From Contendibacter sp031732755 (lineage in GTDB: Bacteria > Pseudomonadota > Gammaproteobacteria > Competibacterales > Competibacteraceae), in NCBI GenBank assembly GCA_031732755.1, contig JAVMKI010000080.1, positions 1 to 9,105 on the forward strand: DNA of 9,105 nucleotides. Direction: 5' to 3'. A program made the translations under genes and the position numbers. This document shows positions 1-5,176 of the stretch, in pieces (within the stretch, counting starts at the first letter, position 1; every line of letters begins with the position of its first letter). The notes under the pieces were generated by a model. It was given only the letters and a program-made list of their open reading frames with translations. It was not told where the DNA came from and made no database searches.

Positions 1-54
1 GTTACCACCTGAGAATCACATCCTCGTCGTTAATAGATTATGAACAGGCTCTTA
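1..54 (+). mobile_element. Right-hand end of an insertion sequence (partial)
   Basis: Positions 35-54 read AGATTATGAACAGGCTCTTA, the exact reverse complement of 9051-9070 at the other window edge. The sequence outside this 20-mer differs at the two edges apart from a loosely similar atcctc(g/a)tc stretch. That is expected if they are the two opposite ends of one IS type with a terminal inverted repeat of about 17-20 bp. Positions 1-12 could be the last codons and stop (TGA) of its transposase, but this is too short to test. The element ends at 51 or 54, depending on whether TTA belongs to the repeat or to the target. The family is not certain; an IS5-like element is a guess. Confidence 0.6.
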
Positions 55-66
55 TAAACTCAACAA

Positions 67-87
67 CCACCGGCTGAAAGCCGGTGG
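67..87. repeat. Subterminal hairpin at the tnpA stop-side end
   Basis: A perfect 9-bp stem (CCACCGGCT / AGCCGGTGG) closes a GAA loop. It is the outermost hairpin on this side of the element and the likely TnpA recognition hairpin of this end. Confidence 0.7.
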
Positions 88-151
88 GTTGAAGTAACGG
101 ACTGAAAGTCCATGTGCGCGTCGCCTGAACGACGCGCCTAGGGTTCAACCC
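86..151. repeat. Multibranch fold at the element's 3' end
   Basis: GGGTTGAA (86-93) pairs with TTCAACCC (144-151). The pair encloses two further perfect hairpins: GGACT-GAA-AGTCC (99-111) and an 8-bp stem GCGCGTCG / CGACGCGC (116-123 and 130-137) with a CCTGAA loop. The inner 8-bp stem begins next to the tnpA stop codon (138-140, minus strand). IS200/IS605 right ends are often folded like this and can give rise to non-coding RNAs. Whether this one is transcribed is unknown. Confidence 0.5.
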
Positions 152-408
152 GAAAGTCACGCGCTGGATCCGGCTCAAAGTGATGATCCAGGTACTCTTG
201 AATCATCTCTTCCGTCATCTCTCCGACCGTCACGCAAAAATAGCCACGCGCCCAAAAATGCCGTCCCCAGTAGCGCTTCTTCAATTCCGGGAACTCCTCA
301 AACAACTTGCTCGACGGTCCCGATCAATACTTTGTAACGATACTTGGTTACCCATACAAGACGATATTCAATCTTGTAAACCGTGTGGCTCCCATACCGA
401 TAGTCCAT
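138..408 (-). pseudogene. tnpA: IS200-type transposase TnpA, internally deleted and frameshifted
   Basis: The minus-strand ATG at 408 follows a strong ribosome site (AGAGGAG, about 5 nt upstream). It opens a typical IS200 TnpA start, MDYRYGSHTVYKIEYRLVWV, but the frame stops at 298-300 after 36 residues. In the next frame the C-terminal half is intact (SSKLFEEFPELKKRYWGRHF and onward, then EEMIQEYLDHHFEP) down to a TAG at 138-140. The total of 271 nt is one base more than a multiple of three and about 150 nt short of a normal gene. The missing middle, joined near 310-320, would hold the His-x-His metal-binding motif. The C-terminal helix that carries the nucleophilic Tyr (probably the Tyr of IQEYL) remains. 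A single deletion explains both the lost domain and the frame change. This protein cannot be active. Confidence 0.85.
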
Positions 409-425
409 CTCGACTCCTCTGACTG

Positions 426-446
426 GTTGCTAACCTGTTTAGCAAC
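426..446. promoter_or_regulatory. Hairpin in the tnpA leader
   Basis: An 8-bp perfect stem, GTTGCTAA (426-433) and TTAGCAAC (439-446), with a CCTGT loop lies about 18 nt upstream of the tnpA start on the minus strand. In IS200, leader hairpins are known to block read-through transcription and limit tnpA translation. This one has the matching position, so the same role is inferred. Confidence 0.45.
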
Positions 447-478
447 TCTACCCGCGTCAAGGCTGGAGATGAAATCTA

Positions 479-494
479 CCCGCCTAAAGGCGGG
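479..494. repeat. Subterminal hairpin at the tnpA start-side end
   Basis: CCCGCC (479-484) pairs with GGCGGG (489-494) across a TAAA loop, followed by GGTTTTAACC. This is the counterpart of the 67-87 hairpin and marks the other end of the IS200-type element. Confidence 0.65.
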
Positions 495-526
495 GGTTTT
501 AACCTTACATATTGAAATAAACGACC

Positions 527-542
527 CCGCAGCAAGCTGCGG
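527..542. repeat. Palindrome CCGCAG-CAAG-CTGCGG
   Basis: A 6-bp stem with a CAAG loop (CCGCAG at 527-532, CTGCGG at 537-542) lies just outside the IS200-type element. Its last bases run into the GGAG ribosome site (541-544) of the small ORF at 554. Similar palindromes recur in many proteobacterial genomes as short dispersed repeats, in my recollection, so it may be a mobile repeat rather than a control element. Confidence 0.5.
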
Positions 543-553
543 AGAATGGACCC

Positions 554-727
554 ATGGAAATTCCGAAGGTTGAGAACGCCGCTGCTGGCGAAAACGAGAT
601 CTCTTCCCAACCCTGGGAGGATTTGGATCGGGTGATGCTGGCGATGCTGGAAACGGGACGGGCGTTACCGGCGCTGTTCAAGGAGATGGGAACCGCTGGT
701 CTGGGCGTCACCATGGTGAATTGCTAA
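554..727 (+). CDS. Small hypothetical protein upstream of queG
   Basis: This 57-residue frame starts with ATG at 554, nine bases after a GGAG (541-544), and ends with TAA at 725-727. I do not recognise the family. The product is acidic at the N-terminus, then has a likely amphipathic helix (about residues 20-45, PWEDLDRVMLAMLETG), and ends in VTMVNC. There is no signal peptide or membrane segment. The stop overlaps the TTG at 721 proposed for queG, and a GTG at 730 follows just after the stop, so the two genes could be translationally coupled. The start lies close to a short palindromic repeat, so the first codons may be repeat-derived. Length and position support a real gene, but nothing else does. 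Confidence 0.45.
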   Translation: MEIPKVENAAAGENEISSQPWEDLDRVMLAMLETGRALPALFKEMGTAGLGVTMVNC

Positions 728-1851
728 CCGTGCTTTCCACCCTCGCCACCGCCATCAAAACCTGGGGGCGGGAACTGGGTTTTCAGCGCCTCGGCATCAG
801 CGATGTCGACCTTGGCGTTGCCGAGGCGCGGCTGCTGGATTGGCTGGCGGCGGGGTTGCACGGCGCGATGAGCTACATGGTCCGGCATGGAGTCAGGCGC
901 AGCCGGCCAGCGGAACTGGTGCCCGGCACGGTGCGCGTCATCACGGCGCGGATGGACTATGGGCCGCCGGACGCCGCCGAACCGTGGAGTGTGTTGCGCC
1001 GCCCGGAACTGGGTTATGTATCGCGCTACGCCCTGGGTCGGGACTATCACAAAGTTCTGCGCCAACGACTGCAACGCCTGGCCGACCGCATCGCCGCCGC
1101 CGTCGGGCCGTTTGGTCATCGGGTGTTTGTGGACAGCGCGCCCGTGCTGGAAAAGGCGCTGGCGGCCAAGGCCGGGCTGGGCTGGATCGGCAAACACAGC
1201 AACCTGCTTGACCGACAAGCGGGGTCGTGGTTTTTCCTGGGTGAAATTTACGTGGACCTGCCGTTGCCGGTGGATCAACCCACGACCGCGCATTGCGGGC
1301 GTTGCACGGCCTGTCTGGACCTTTGCCCGACCCAGGCCATCGTTGCGCCCTACCAGGTGGACGCCCGCCGCTGCATCTCCTACCACACCATCGAGTTGCG
1401 GGGGCCGATTCCGCTGGAATTTCGCCGCGCCATCGGCAACCGGATTTACGGCTGCGACGACTGCCAACTGGTTTGCCCCTGGAACCGCTTCGCCCGCCCG
1501 ACGGTGGAGCCGGATTTTCGGGCGCGGCATGGACTGGACGCGCCCGGACTGGTGGAAGTATTCGGTTGGGACGAAGCGGAATTTTTGCGCCGCACCGAAG
1601 GCAGCGCCATCCGCCGAATCGGCCACGAACGCTGGCTGCGCAATATCGCCGTGGCGCTGGGCAACGCCACTGGTACGCCGGCGACCGTCACCGCCTTGCG
1701 CGAACGATCGACGCATCCGTCGGCACTGGTGCGGGAGCATGTCGCTTGGGCGCTGGCGGCGCTGACTACCGCCCGTCCAGCATCTCCCCCAACGTGCGGG
1801 TCAACAGCCGCAGGTCCTGCTCCCGCGACAGCGGGTGTTCCCCGTCCTTGA
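721..1851 (+). CDS. queG: Epoxyqueuosine reductase QueG
   Basis: QueG reduces epoxyqueuosine to queuosine in the wobble position of tRNAs with GUN anticodons, using cobalamin and two [4Fe-4S] clusters in the cytosol. The 376 residues match E. coli QueG closely in order and length (379). Visible are the catalytic Asp in VDSAPVLEKALAAKAGLGW (Asp138), the ferredoxin-like Cys set CGRCTACLDLCPTQAI (Cys192, 195, 198, 202), Cys218 in RRCISYHTIE, and the second set YGCDDCQLVCPWNRF (Cys245, 248, 252). A HEAT-like C-terminal region follows (SAIRRIGHERWLRN onward). The start is TTG at 721, overlapping the upstream ORF; GTG at 730 is an equally good choice, since GGTGA (715-719) lies 10 nt upstream of it. 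The last 86 nt overlap the convergent hydrolase gene, and the final 28 or so residues are Pro/Ala-rich and probably not conserved. Confidence 0.95.
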   Translation: MLTVLSTLATAIKTWGRELGFQRLGISDVDLGVAEARLLDWLAAGLHGAMSYMVRHGVRRSRPAELVPGTVRVITARMDYGPPDAAEPWSVLRRPELGYVSRYALGRDYHKVLRQRLQRLADRIAAAVGPFGHRVFVDSAPVLEKALAAKAGLGWIGKHSNLLDRQAGSWFFLGEIYVDLPLPVDQPTTAHCGRCTACLDLCPTQAIVAPYQVDARRCISYHTIELRGPIPLEFRRAIGNRIYGCDDCQLVCPWNRFARPTVEPDFRARHGLDAPGLVEVFGWDEAEFLRRTEGSAIRRIGHERWLRNIAVALGNATGTPATVTALRERSTHPSALVREHVAWALAALTTARPASPPTCGSTAAGPAPATAGVPRP

Positions 1852-2530
1852 CCAGAATCACCCGCACGTCGGGGCTGGCCAGTTTCCCGGCGACCTCAAG
1901 GCTGATTCGCCATGGCACGTCGGTATCGTCCATGCCATGAATCAGCCTTACCGGTCCGTGGATCGGCAACGTCGCGCGGTCGAGCAAGCGGTGTTGCCTG
2001 GCCTCTTCGATCAAGCCCAGCGCGATGGTGTAAGGCTCGCCGTAGGGAGAGGGCAGGGAAATCACCCGTTTGCACCGCAGGCGTTCCCGCAGGCCCTCAT
2101 CAAGTCGATCCCACAACAGGTAGCCGGTGAAATCCACCGCGCAGGCCAAACCCAGCAGTCCGGCGATTCGTTCCGGTCGCGCCAGCGCGGTCAGCAGCAT
2201 CAGCCAGGCGCCCATCGAGGACCCCACCAGGATCTGTGGCCCCTCGGTCAACCGATCCAGCACCGCGATGGCTTCCTCCGCCCAGCGGCCAATCGTGCCG
2301 TCGGCGAACTGGCCACTGGACGCGCCATGACCGGAATAGTCGAAACGTACGAAGGCCTGGCCGCGTTCCCGACACCAGTTATCCAGCGCGGTCGCCTTGA
2401 TCCCGGTCATATCGGAGGTAAAGCCGCCCAGGAATAGCACGCCCGGCTGGCGTCCCGACCGACGGTGATAGGCCAGGATCGTCCCGTCGGCGAGGGTCAG
2501 CCGTTCGGGGCGGGCAGCGAAGGGATTCAT
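1766..2530 (-). CDS. Alpha/beta hydrolase (serine esterase or thioesterase type)
   Basis: This 254-residue cytosolic protein has the alpha/beta-hydrolase layout. There is an oxyanion-region strand (VLFLGGFTSDM, 31-41), a DYSGHG turn (64-69), the nucleophile elbow G-S-S-M-G (Ser105), an acid loop HGMDDTDVPW (most likely Asp202) and the catalytic His in DGEHPLSR (His232). It resembles small bacterial relatives of ABHD10-type hydrolases. The substrate cannot be read from sequence. The ATG at 2530-2528 overlaps the sirtuin stop by four bases (ATGA), so it is the second gene of a sirtuin operon and is probably made with it. That coupling suggests, but does not show, an acyl substrate linked to deacylation, such as O-acyl-ADP-ribose. 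Longer upstream starts would lie inside the sirtuin gene and are rejected. Confidence 0.85.
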   Translation of the reverse strand: MNPFAARPERLTLADGTILAYHRRSGRQPGVLFLGGFTSDMTGIKATALDNWCRERGQAFVRFDYSGHGASSGQFADGTIGRWAEEAIAVLDRLTEGPQILVGSSMGAWLMLLTALARPERIAGLLGLACAVDFTGYLLWDRLDEGLRERLRCKRVISLPSPYGEPYTIALGLIEEARQHRLLDRATLPIHGPVRLIHGMDDTDVPWRISLEVAGKLASPDVRVILVKDGEHPLSREQDLRLLTRTLGEMLDGR

Positions 2531-3300
2531 AAGTGGATTTCGCCTCCGTTGATCGGAGCGCCCCAGGCCTGTTCGATCAGGGCCGGTAGAATCTCGCCGG
2601 CCGGTCCGTTCAAGCTGAAGGTGACGTGGGGACTGAGTGGGGTCGGCTGGGGATTGATTTCCACCACCGTCGCCCCAGCCCGCAGCGCGGTGAATGGCAA
2701 TTCCGCGGCGGGGTAGACCAGGGCCGAGGTACCGATGCTGAAAAAGATCCCGGCGGCCACGGCAGCCTGCTCTGCCGCCCGCAGCGCACCCGCCGGCAAC
2801 ATTTCCCCGAACCAGACCACGTCCGGCCGCAACAGGGCACCGCAGCGTGGACAACGCGGTGGAATTTCCTCGCTGTCCGGCCAGCTTTCCACCGGCCGAT
2901 CCTCGTCAAGGCACTTAGCGCGGAACAGGTTGCCGTGCAGTTCCAACACCTGATGGCTGCCGGCCCGCCGGTGCAGACCATCCACATTCTGAGTGATCAG
3001 GGTAAAGTCGGCGATGCGCCGCTCCATCTCGACCAGGGCGACATGGCCAGCATTCGGCGCGGCCTGCCGCACCCGTTCCTGTCGCCATGCGTACCACTCC
3101 CAGACCAACTTTGGATTGCGGCGGAAGGCCTCCGGCGTCGCGAGTTCTTCCGGGTTGTAACGCGCCCACAGCCCAGTCTGGGCCTCGCGAAAGGTCGGCA
3201 CGCCACTCTCGGCGGAGATGCCGGCGCCGGTCAACACGACGACCCGGCGGGCGGCGTGCAGGCGAGTAACCAGCGGGGCGGGAATCGAGCATGGGTTCAT
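2527..3300 (-). CDS. cobB: Sirtuin, NAD-dependent protein deacylase (CobB-like)
   Basis: Sirtuins transfer an acyl group from lysine to NAD, releasing nicotinamide and O-acyl-ADP-ribose. In 257 residues the protein shows the NAD-binding GAGISAESGVPTFRE (25-39), QNVD (104-107), the catalytic His in ELHGN (His122), the zinc module with Cys130, Cys150 and Cys153, RPDVVWFGEM (158-167), GTSALVYPAAE (190-200) and a closing EINPQPT (214-220). Tyr70 and Arg73 (WEWYAWR) form the Y-x-x-R pair of class III sirtuins, which accept succinyl and malonyl groups as well as acetyl. Only three Cys of the usual four-Cys zinc site are visible; position 133 is Glu. The ATG at 3300 has no strong ribosome site. It is the first gene of a leftward two-gene operon, divergent from the nicotinamidase operon. 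Confidence 0.93.
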   Translation of the reverse strand: MNPCSIPAPLVTRLHAARRVVVLTGAGISAESGVPTFREAQTGLWARYNPEELATPEAFRRNPKLVWEWYAWRQERVRQAAPNAGHVALVEMERRIADFTLITQNVDGLHRRAGSHQVLELHGNLFRAKCLDEDRPVESWPDSEEIPPRCPRCGALLRPDVVWFGEMLPAGALRAAEQAAVAAGIFFSIGTSALVYPAAELPFTALRAGATVVEINPQPTPLSPHVTFSLNGPAGEILPALIEQAWGAPINGGEIHL

Positions 3301-3383
3301 GGGGTGAAATCTTCACGGCGTGTTGAGGTTTTCAGCATAGCACGCGGGCATGAGTCAGACAGGCGATCCAGGGTGGGACATGG

Positions 3384-3436
3384 TATAGTTGTGTATTGCA
3401 ACTATAAGCGCATAATAGTGGTGTGAAGCCACTAAG
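3384..3436. promoter_or_regulatory. Tandem palindromic operators, proposed NrtR sites
   Basis: Two 23-bp palindromes lie 30 bp apart, centre to centre. Site 1 (3384-3406) has arms TATAGTTG and CAACTATA around TGTATTG. Site 2 (3414-3436) has core arms TAGTGG and CCACTA around TGTGAAG. Aligned, 15 of 23 positions agree. Where the arms differ (position 7 T to G) the paired position changes too (position 17 A to C), so the symmetry is kept. Site 2 overlaps the possible -10 and site 1 the -35 of the rightward promoter, a repressor arrangement. NrtR, encoded at the end of the operon, is the obvious candidate ligand. Confidence 0.6.
3389..3416 (+). promoter_or_regulatory. Possible promoter of the nicotinamidase operon
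   Basis: CATAAT (3411-3416) is one base from the -10 consensus. TTGTGT (3389-3394), 16 bp upstream, is a weak -35. Transcription would start near 3423, giving a leader of about 36 nt before the ATG at 3459. The match of the -35 is poor, so this rests mainly on the -10 and on the overlapping palindromes. Confidence 0.4.
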
Positions 3437-3458
3437 AACTCGCCAAAGGAGGATCGTC

Positions 3459-4256
3459 ATGCGCCTTGAATTTCTGATCATCGACCCGCAAAACGATTTT
3501 AGCGACGCGCCGGGCGCGGCGCTACCAGTACCGGGCGCTGGCGCGGATGCCGAACGCCTAGCCAGCTTGCTGGATCGTCTGGGCGACCGAATCGCCGCCA
3601 TTCACGTCACCCTCGACACCCATCAACTGGTGGATATCGCGCATCCGGTCTTCTGGCGGGACACCAATGGCCAGCCGCCACCGCCCTTCACCCAAATCAC
3701 CGTCGCCGACGTGGAACGAGGCGTCTGGCAGCCGTTCAGGCCGGAACACCGGCCGCGGGCGCTGGCTTACGTGCGCGCCCTGCGCGACAACGGCCGCTAT
3801 ACTCTGACCATCTGGCCGCCGCATTGCCTGGTCGGCACCTGGGGCCACGGCGTCATGCCGGTGATGGCGGAAGCGCTGCGGCGTTGGGAGCAAATCCGGT
3901 TTGACCGGGTGGACTACGTGACCAAGGGTCATAATCCCTGGACCGAACACTATTCGGCGGTGCGGGCCGACGTGCCCGATCCCGCCGATCCCGGCACCCA
4001 ACTCAACAGGCGGTTGATGCAGGCCCTGGAAAGCGCCGACGCGGTGGCCTTGTCGGGCCAGGCGTTGTCGCACTGCGTCGCCAACACGGTGCGGGACATC
4101 GCCGACAGTTTGGGCCAGGAGGGTATCCGCAAACTGGTGCTGATCGAGGACACCAGTTCGCCGGTACCGGGCTTCGAAGGTTTGGCCCAGCAGTTCCTCG
4201 CCGATCTGGGCCAGCGCGGCATGAAAACCGCCAGGGCGGCGGAATTCCAATGGTGA
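3459..4256 (+). CDS. pncA: Nicotinamidase / cysteine hydrolase (PncA-like)
   Basis: Nicotinamidases hydrolyse nicotinamide to nicotinate for NAD salvage. The 265-residue protein has the family triad Asp9 (IIDPQNDF), Lys156 (VTKGHNPWTEHYSA) and Cys206 (LSHCVANTV). It also has Asp53, His55 and His62 (LDTHQLVDIAHP) as likely metal ligands, and WPPHCLVGTWG (119-129), which matches the WPDHC motif of E. coli PncA. It is longer than E. coli PncA (about 213), with an insertion around 66-105. The isochorismatase superfamily is broad, so another amide substrate is possible, but the NrtR and sirtuin neighbours favour nicotinamide. The ATG at 3459 follows a near-perfect ribosome site AAAGGAGG (3445-3452, 6-nt spacing); an upstream GTG at 3423 falls in the operator and is rejected. 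First gene of a three-gene operon with overlapping ends. Confidence 0.85.
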   Translation: MRLEFLIIDPQNDFSDAPGAALPVPGAGADAERLASLLDRLGDRIAAIHVTLDTHQLVDIAHPVFWRDTNGQPPPPFTQITVADVERGVWQPFRPEHRPRALAYVRALRDNGRYTLTIWPPHCLVGTWGHGVMPVMAEALRRWEQIRFDRVDYVTKGHNPWTEHYSAVRADVPDPADPGTQLNRRLMQALESADAVALSGQALSHCVANTVRDIADSLGQEGIRKLVLIEDTSSPVPGFEGLAQQFLADLGQRGMKTARAAEFQW

Positions 4257-5176
4257 ACGTGGCCGATGACGCTCACGCCGGAGAAAACGCTACCCTCCTG
4301 CTGGATGCCTACTACACCATCGGCAGGCGACACCTGTTCTGTGAAGACTACGCCATCCACGGCTGGACGCCGGTTCCTCATTTGATCTTGGCGGATGGCT
4401 GTTCGGCCGCGCCCGACAGCGATCTGGGCGCGCGCCTCCTGGCGTTGAACGCCCGCCGCCTGTTGCCGTGCATCACCCACGCCGCGAGCGAGGCCGAACG
4501 CCTCGCCCGGCATTGGCCCCTGGGTCGCCGCATCGTGCGGCGCGCCGCCCGGCAGGCGCGAGACCTGGGATTGGACCTGAGCACGCTCGACGCCACCTTG
4601 CTGATCGCCTGGTGCGATGGGAGGACCGTGCACGTCCATCTCTATGGCGATGGCTGTCTCGCCGTCCGCCGCGCCGACGGCGGGGTAGCGACGATTCAGG
4701 TCGAATACGCCGAGAATGCCCCCTACTACCTCTCCTACCTGCTGGACCCGGAGCGCTGGGCGCTGTATCAGGAAGCCATCGGCCGACCGGAAACCGCCCA
4801 AAGCATTCACTACCAAAGTGATGTCGGAGAGAGTGTTCGCCAGGAACGCTTCGACGCGCCGACGGTGTTCAGCTTTGATTTGACCACGTTTCCGGTGGTG
4901 GCGGTCGCCACGGACGGCTTGGATTCGTTCCTGGCGACCGCAACGGGCGCGCGGCTGAACCTGTGGGCGGTGGCGCGGACGATGCTGAATTTCCAAAACT
5001 TCGATGGCGCGTTCGTTCAGCGCCGACTGCGTCAAGCACTGGTCGAATATGCCCAACGGCGGCTGCTCAACGTTGACGACATTGGGTTGGGGGCGTTCGT
5101 CCTCTGGAGCGATGGGTTAGCGGCGGAGGCGCCGTTGGTGGACAGCAAGATACCTGCTGGGGAGACATACCCATGA
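4250..5176 (+). CDS. PP2C (PPM)-type serine/threonine phosphatase-like protein
   Basis: PPM phosphatases are metal-dependent phosphoprotein phosphatases. The 308 residues show the scattered motifs of the fold in order: CEDY (31-34), the metal-binding ILADGCSAAPDSDLGARLLA (46-65, Asp49), STLDATLLIAW (111-121), YGDGCLAV (132-139), VAVATDGLDSF (217-227, Asp222) and VDDIGLGAFVLW (275-286, Asp277). The four acidic metal ligands appear kept, so it is probably active. There is no signal or membrane segment. The ATG at 4250 overlaps the end of the nicotinamidase gene by 7 nt (GTG at 4253 is an alternative), and its stop overlaps the nrtR start. A phosphatase is not a standard member of NAD-salvage operons, and its target is unknown. 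It could act on a regulatory protein or, less likely, on a small phosphate ester. Confidence 0.8.
   Translation: MVNVADDAHAGENATLLLDAYYTIGRRHLFCEDYAIHGWTPVPHLILADGCSAAPDSDLGARLLALNARRLLPCITHAASEAERLARHWPLGRRIVRRAARQARDLGLDLSTLDATLLIAWCDGRTVHVHLYGDGCLAVRRADGGVATIQVEYAENAPYYLSYLLDPERWALYQEAIGRPETAQSIHYQSDVGESVRQERFDAPTVFSFDLTTFPVVAVATDGLDSFLATATGARLNLWAVARTMLNFQNFDGAFVQRRLRQALVEYAQRRLLNVDDIGLGAFVLWSDGLAAEAPLVDSKIPAGETYP

Larger units (their letters stand above)
60..500 (-). mobile_element. IS200-type element with internal deletion
   Basis: A tnpA remnant on the minus strand sits between two sets of subterminal hairpins, the usual layout of IS200/IS605 elements, which have hairpin ends instead of inverted repeats. 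The hairpin at 479-494 lies on the tnpA start side, and the hairpin at 67-87 on the tnpA stop side. No tnpB is present. The ends are approximate because IS200-type elements make no target duplication. The element has lost the catalytic centre of its transposase and could only be moved by an enzyme supplied in trans. Confidence 0.7.

Noticed and set aside
60..160. CRISPR-like or tandem repeat reading of the repeated CTGAAAG loops
   Set aside because: The three units differ in stem sequence and length and have no equal spacers. They are hairpins of an IS200-type end.
180..573. Two overlapping plus-strand frames of 80 and 88 residues
   Set aside because: They read the IS200 tnpA remnant and its leader backwards; the minus-strand protein similarity explains the region.
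724..1740. Long open frame on the minus strand (338 residues)
   Set aside because: It lies antisense to queG, whose catalytic and cluster motifs are unmistakable. High GC content keeps opposite frames open.
2626..3426. Plus-strand open frame of 266 residues
   Set aside because: It is antisense to the sirtuin and runs into the operator region. The sirtuin motifs decide the strand.
3950..5056. Long open frame on the minus strand (368 residues)
   Set aside because: It runs antisense across the nicotinamidase and phosphatase genes, shows no recognisable motif, and its composition (Gln/Arg/Gly-rich) is typical of a shadow frame.
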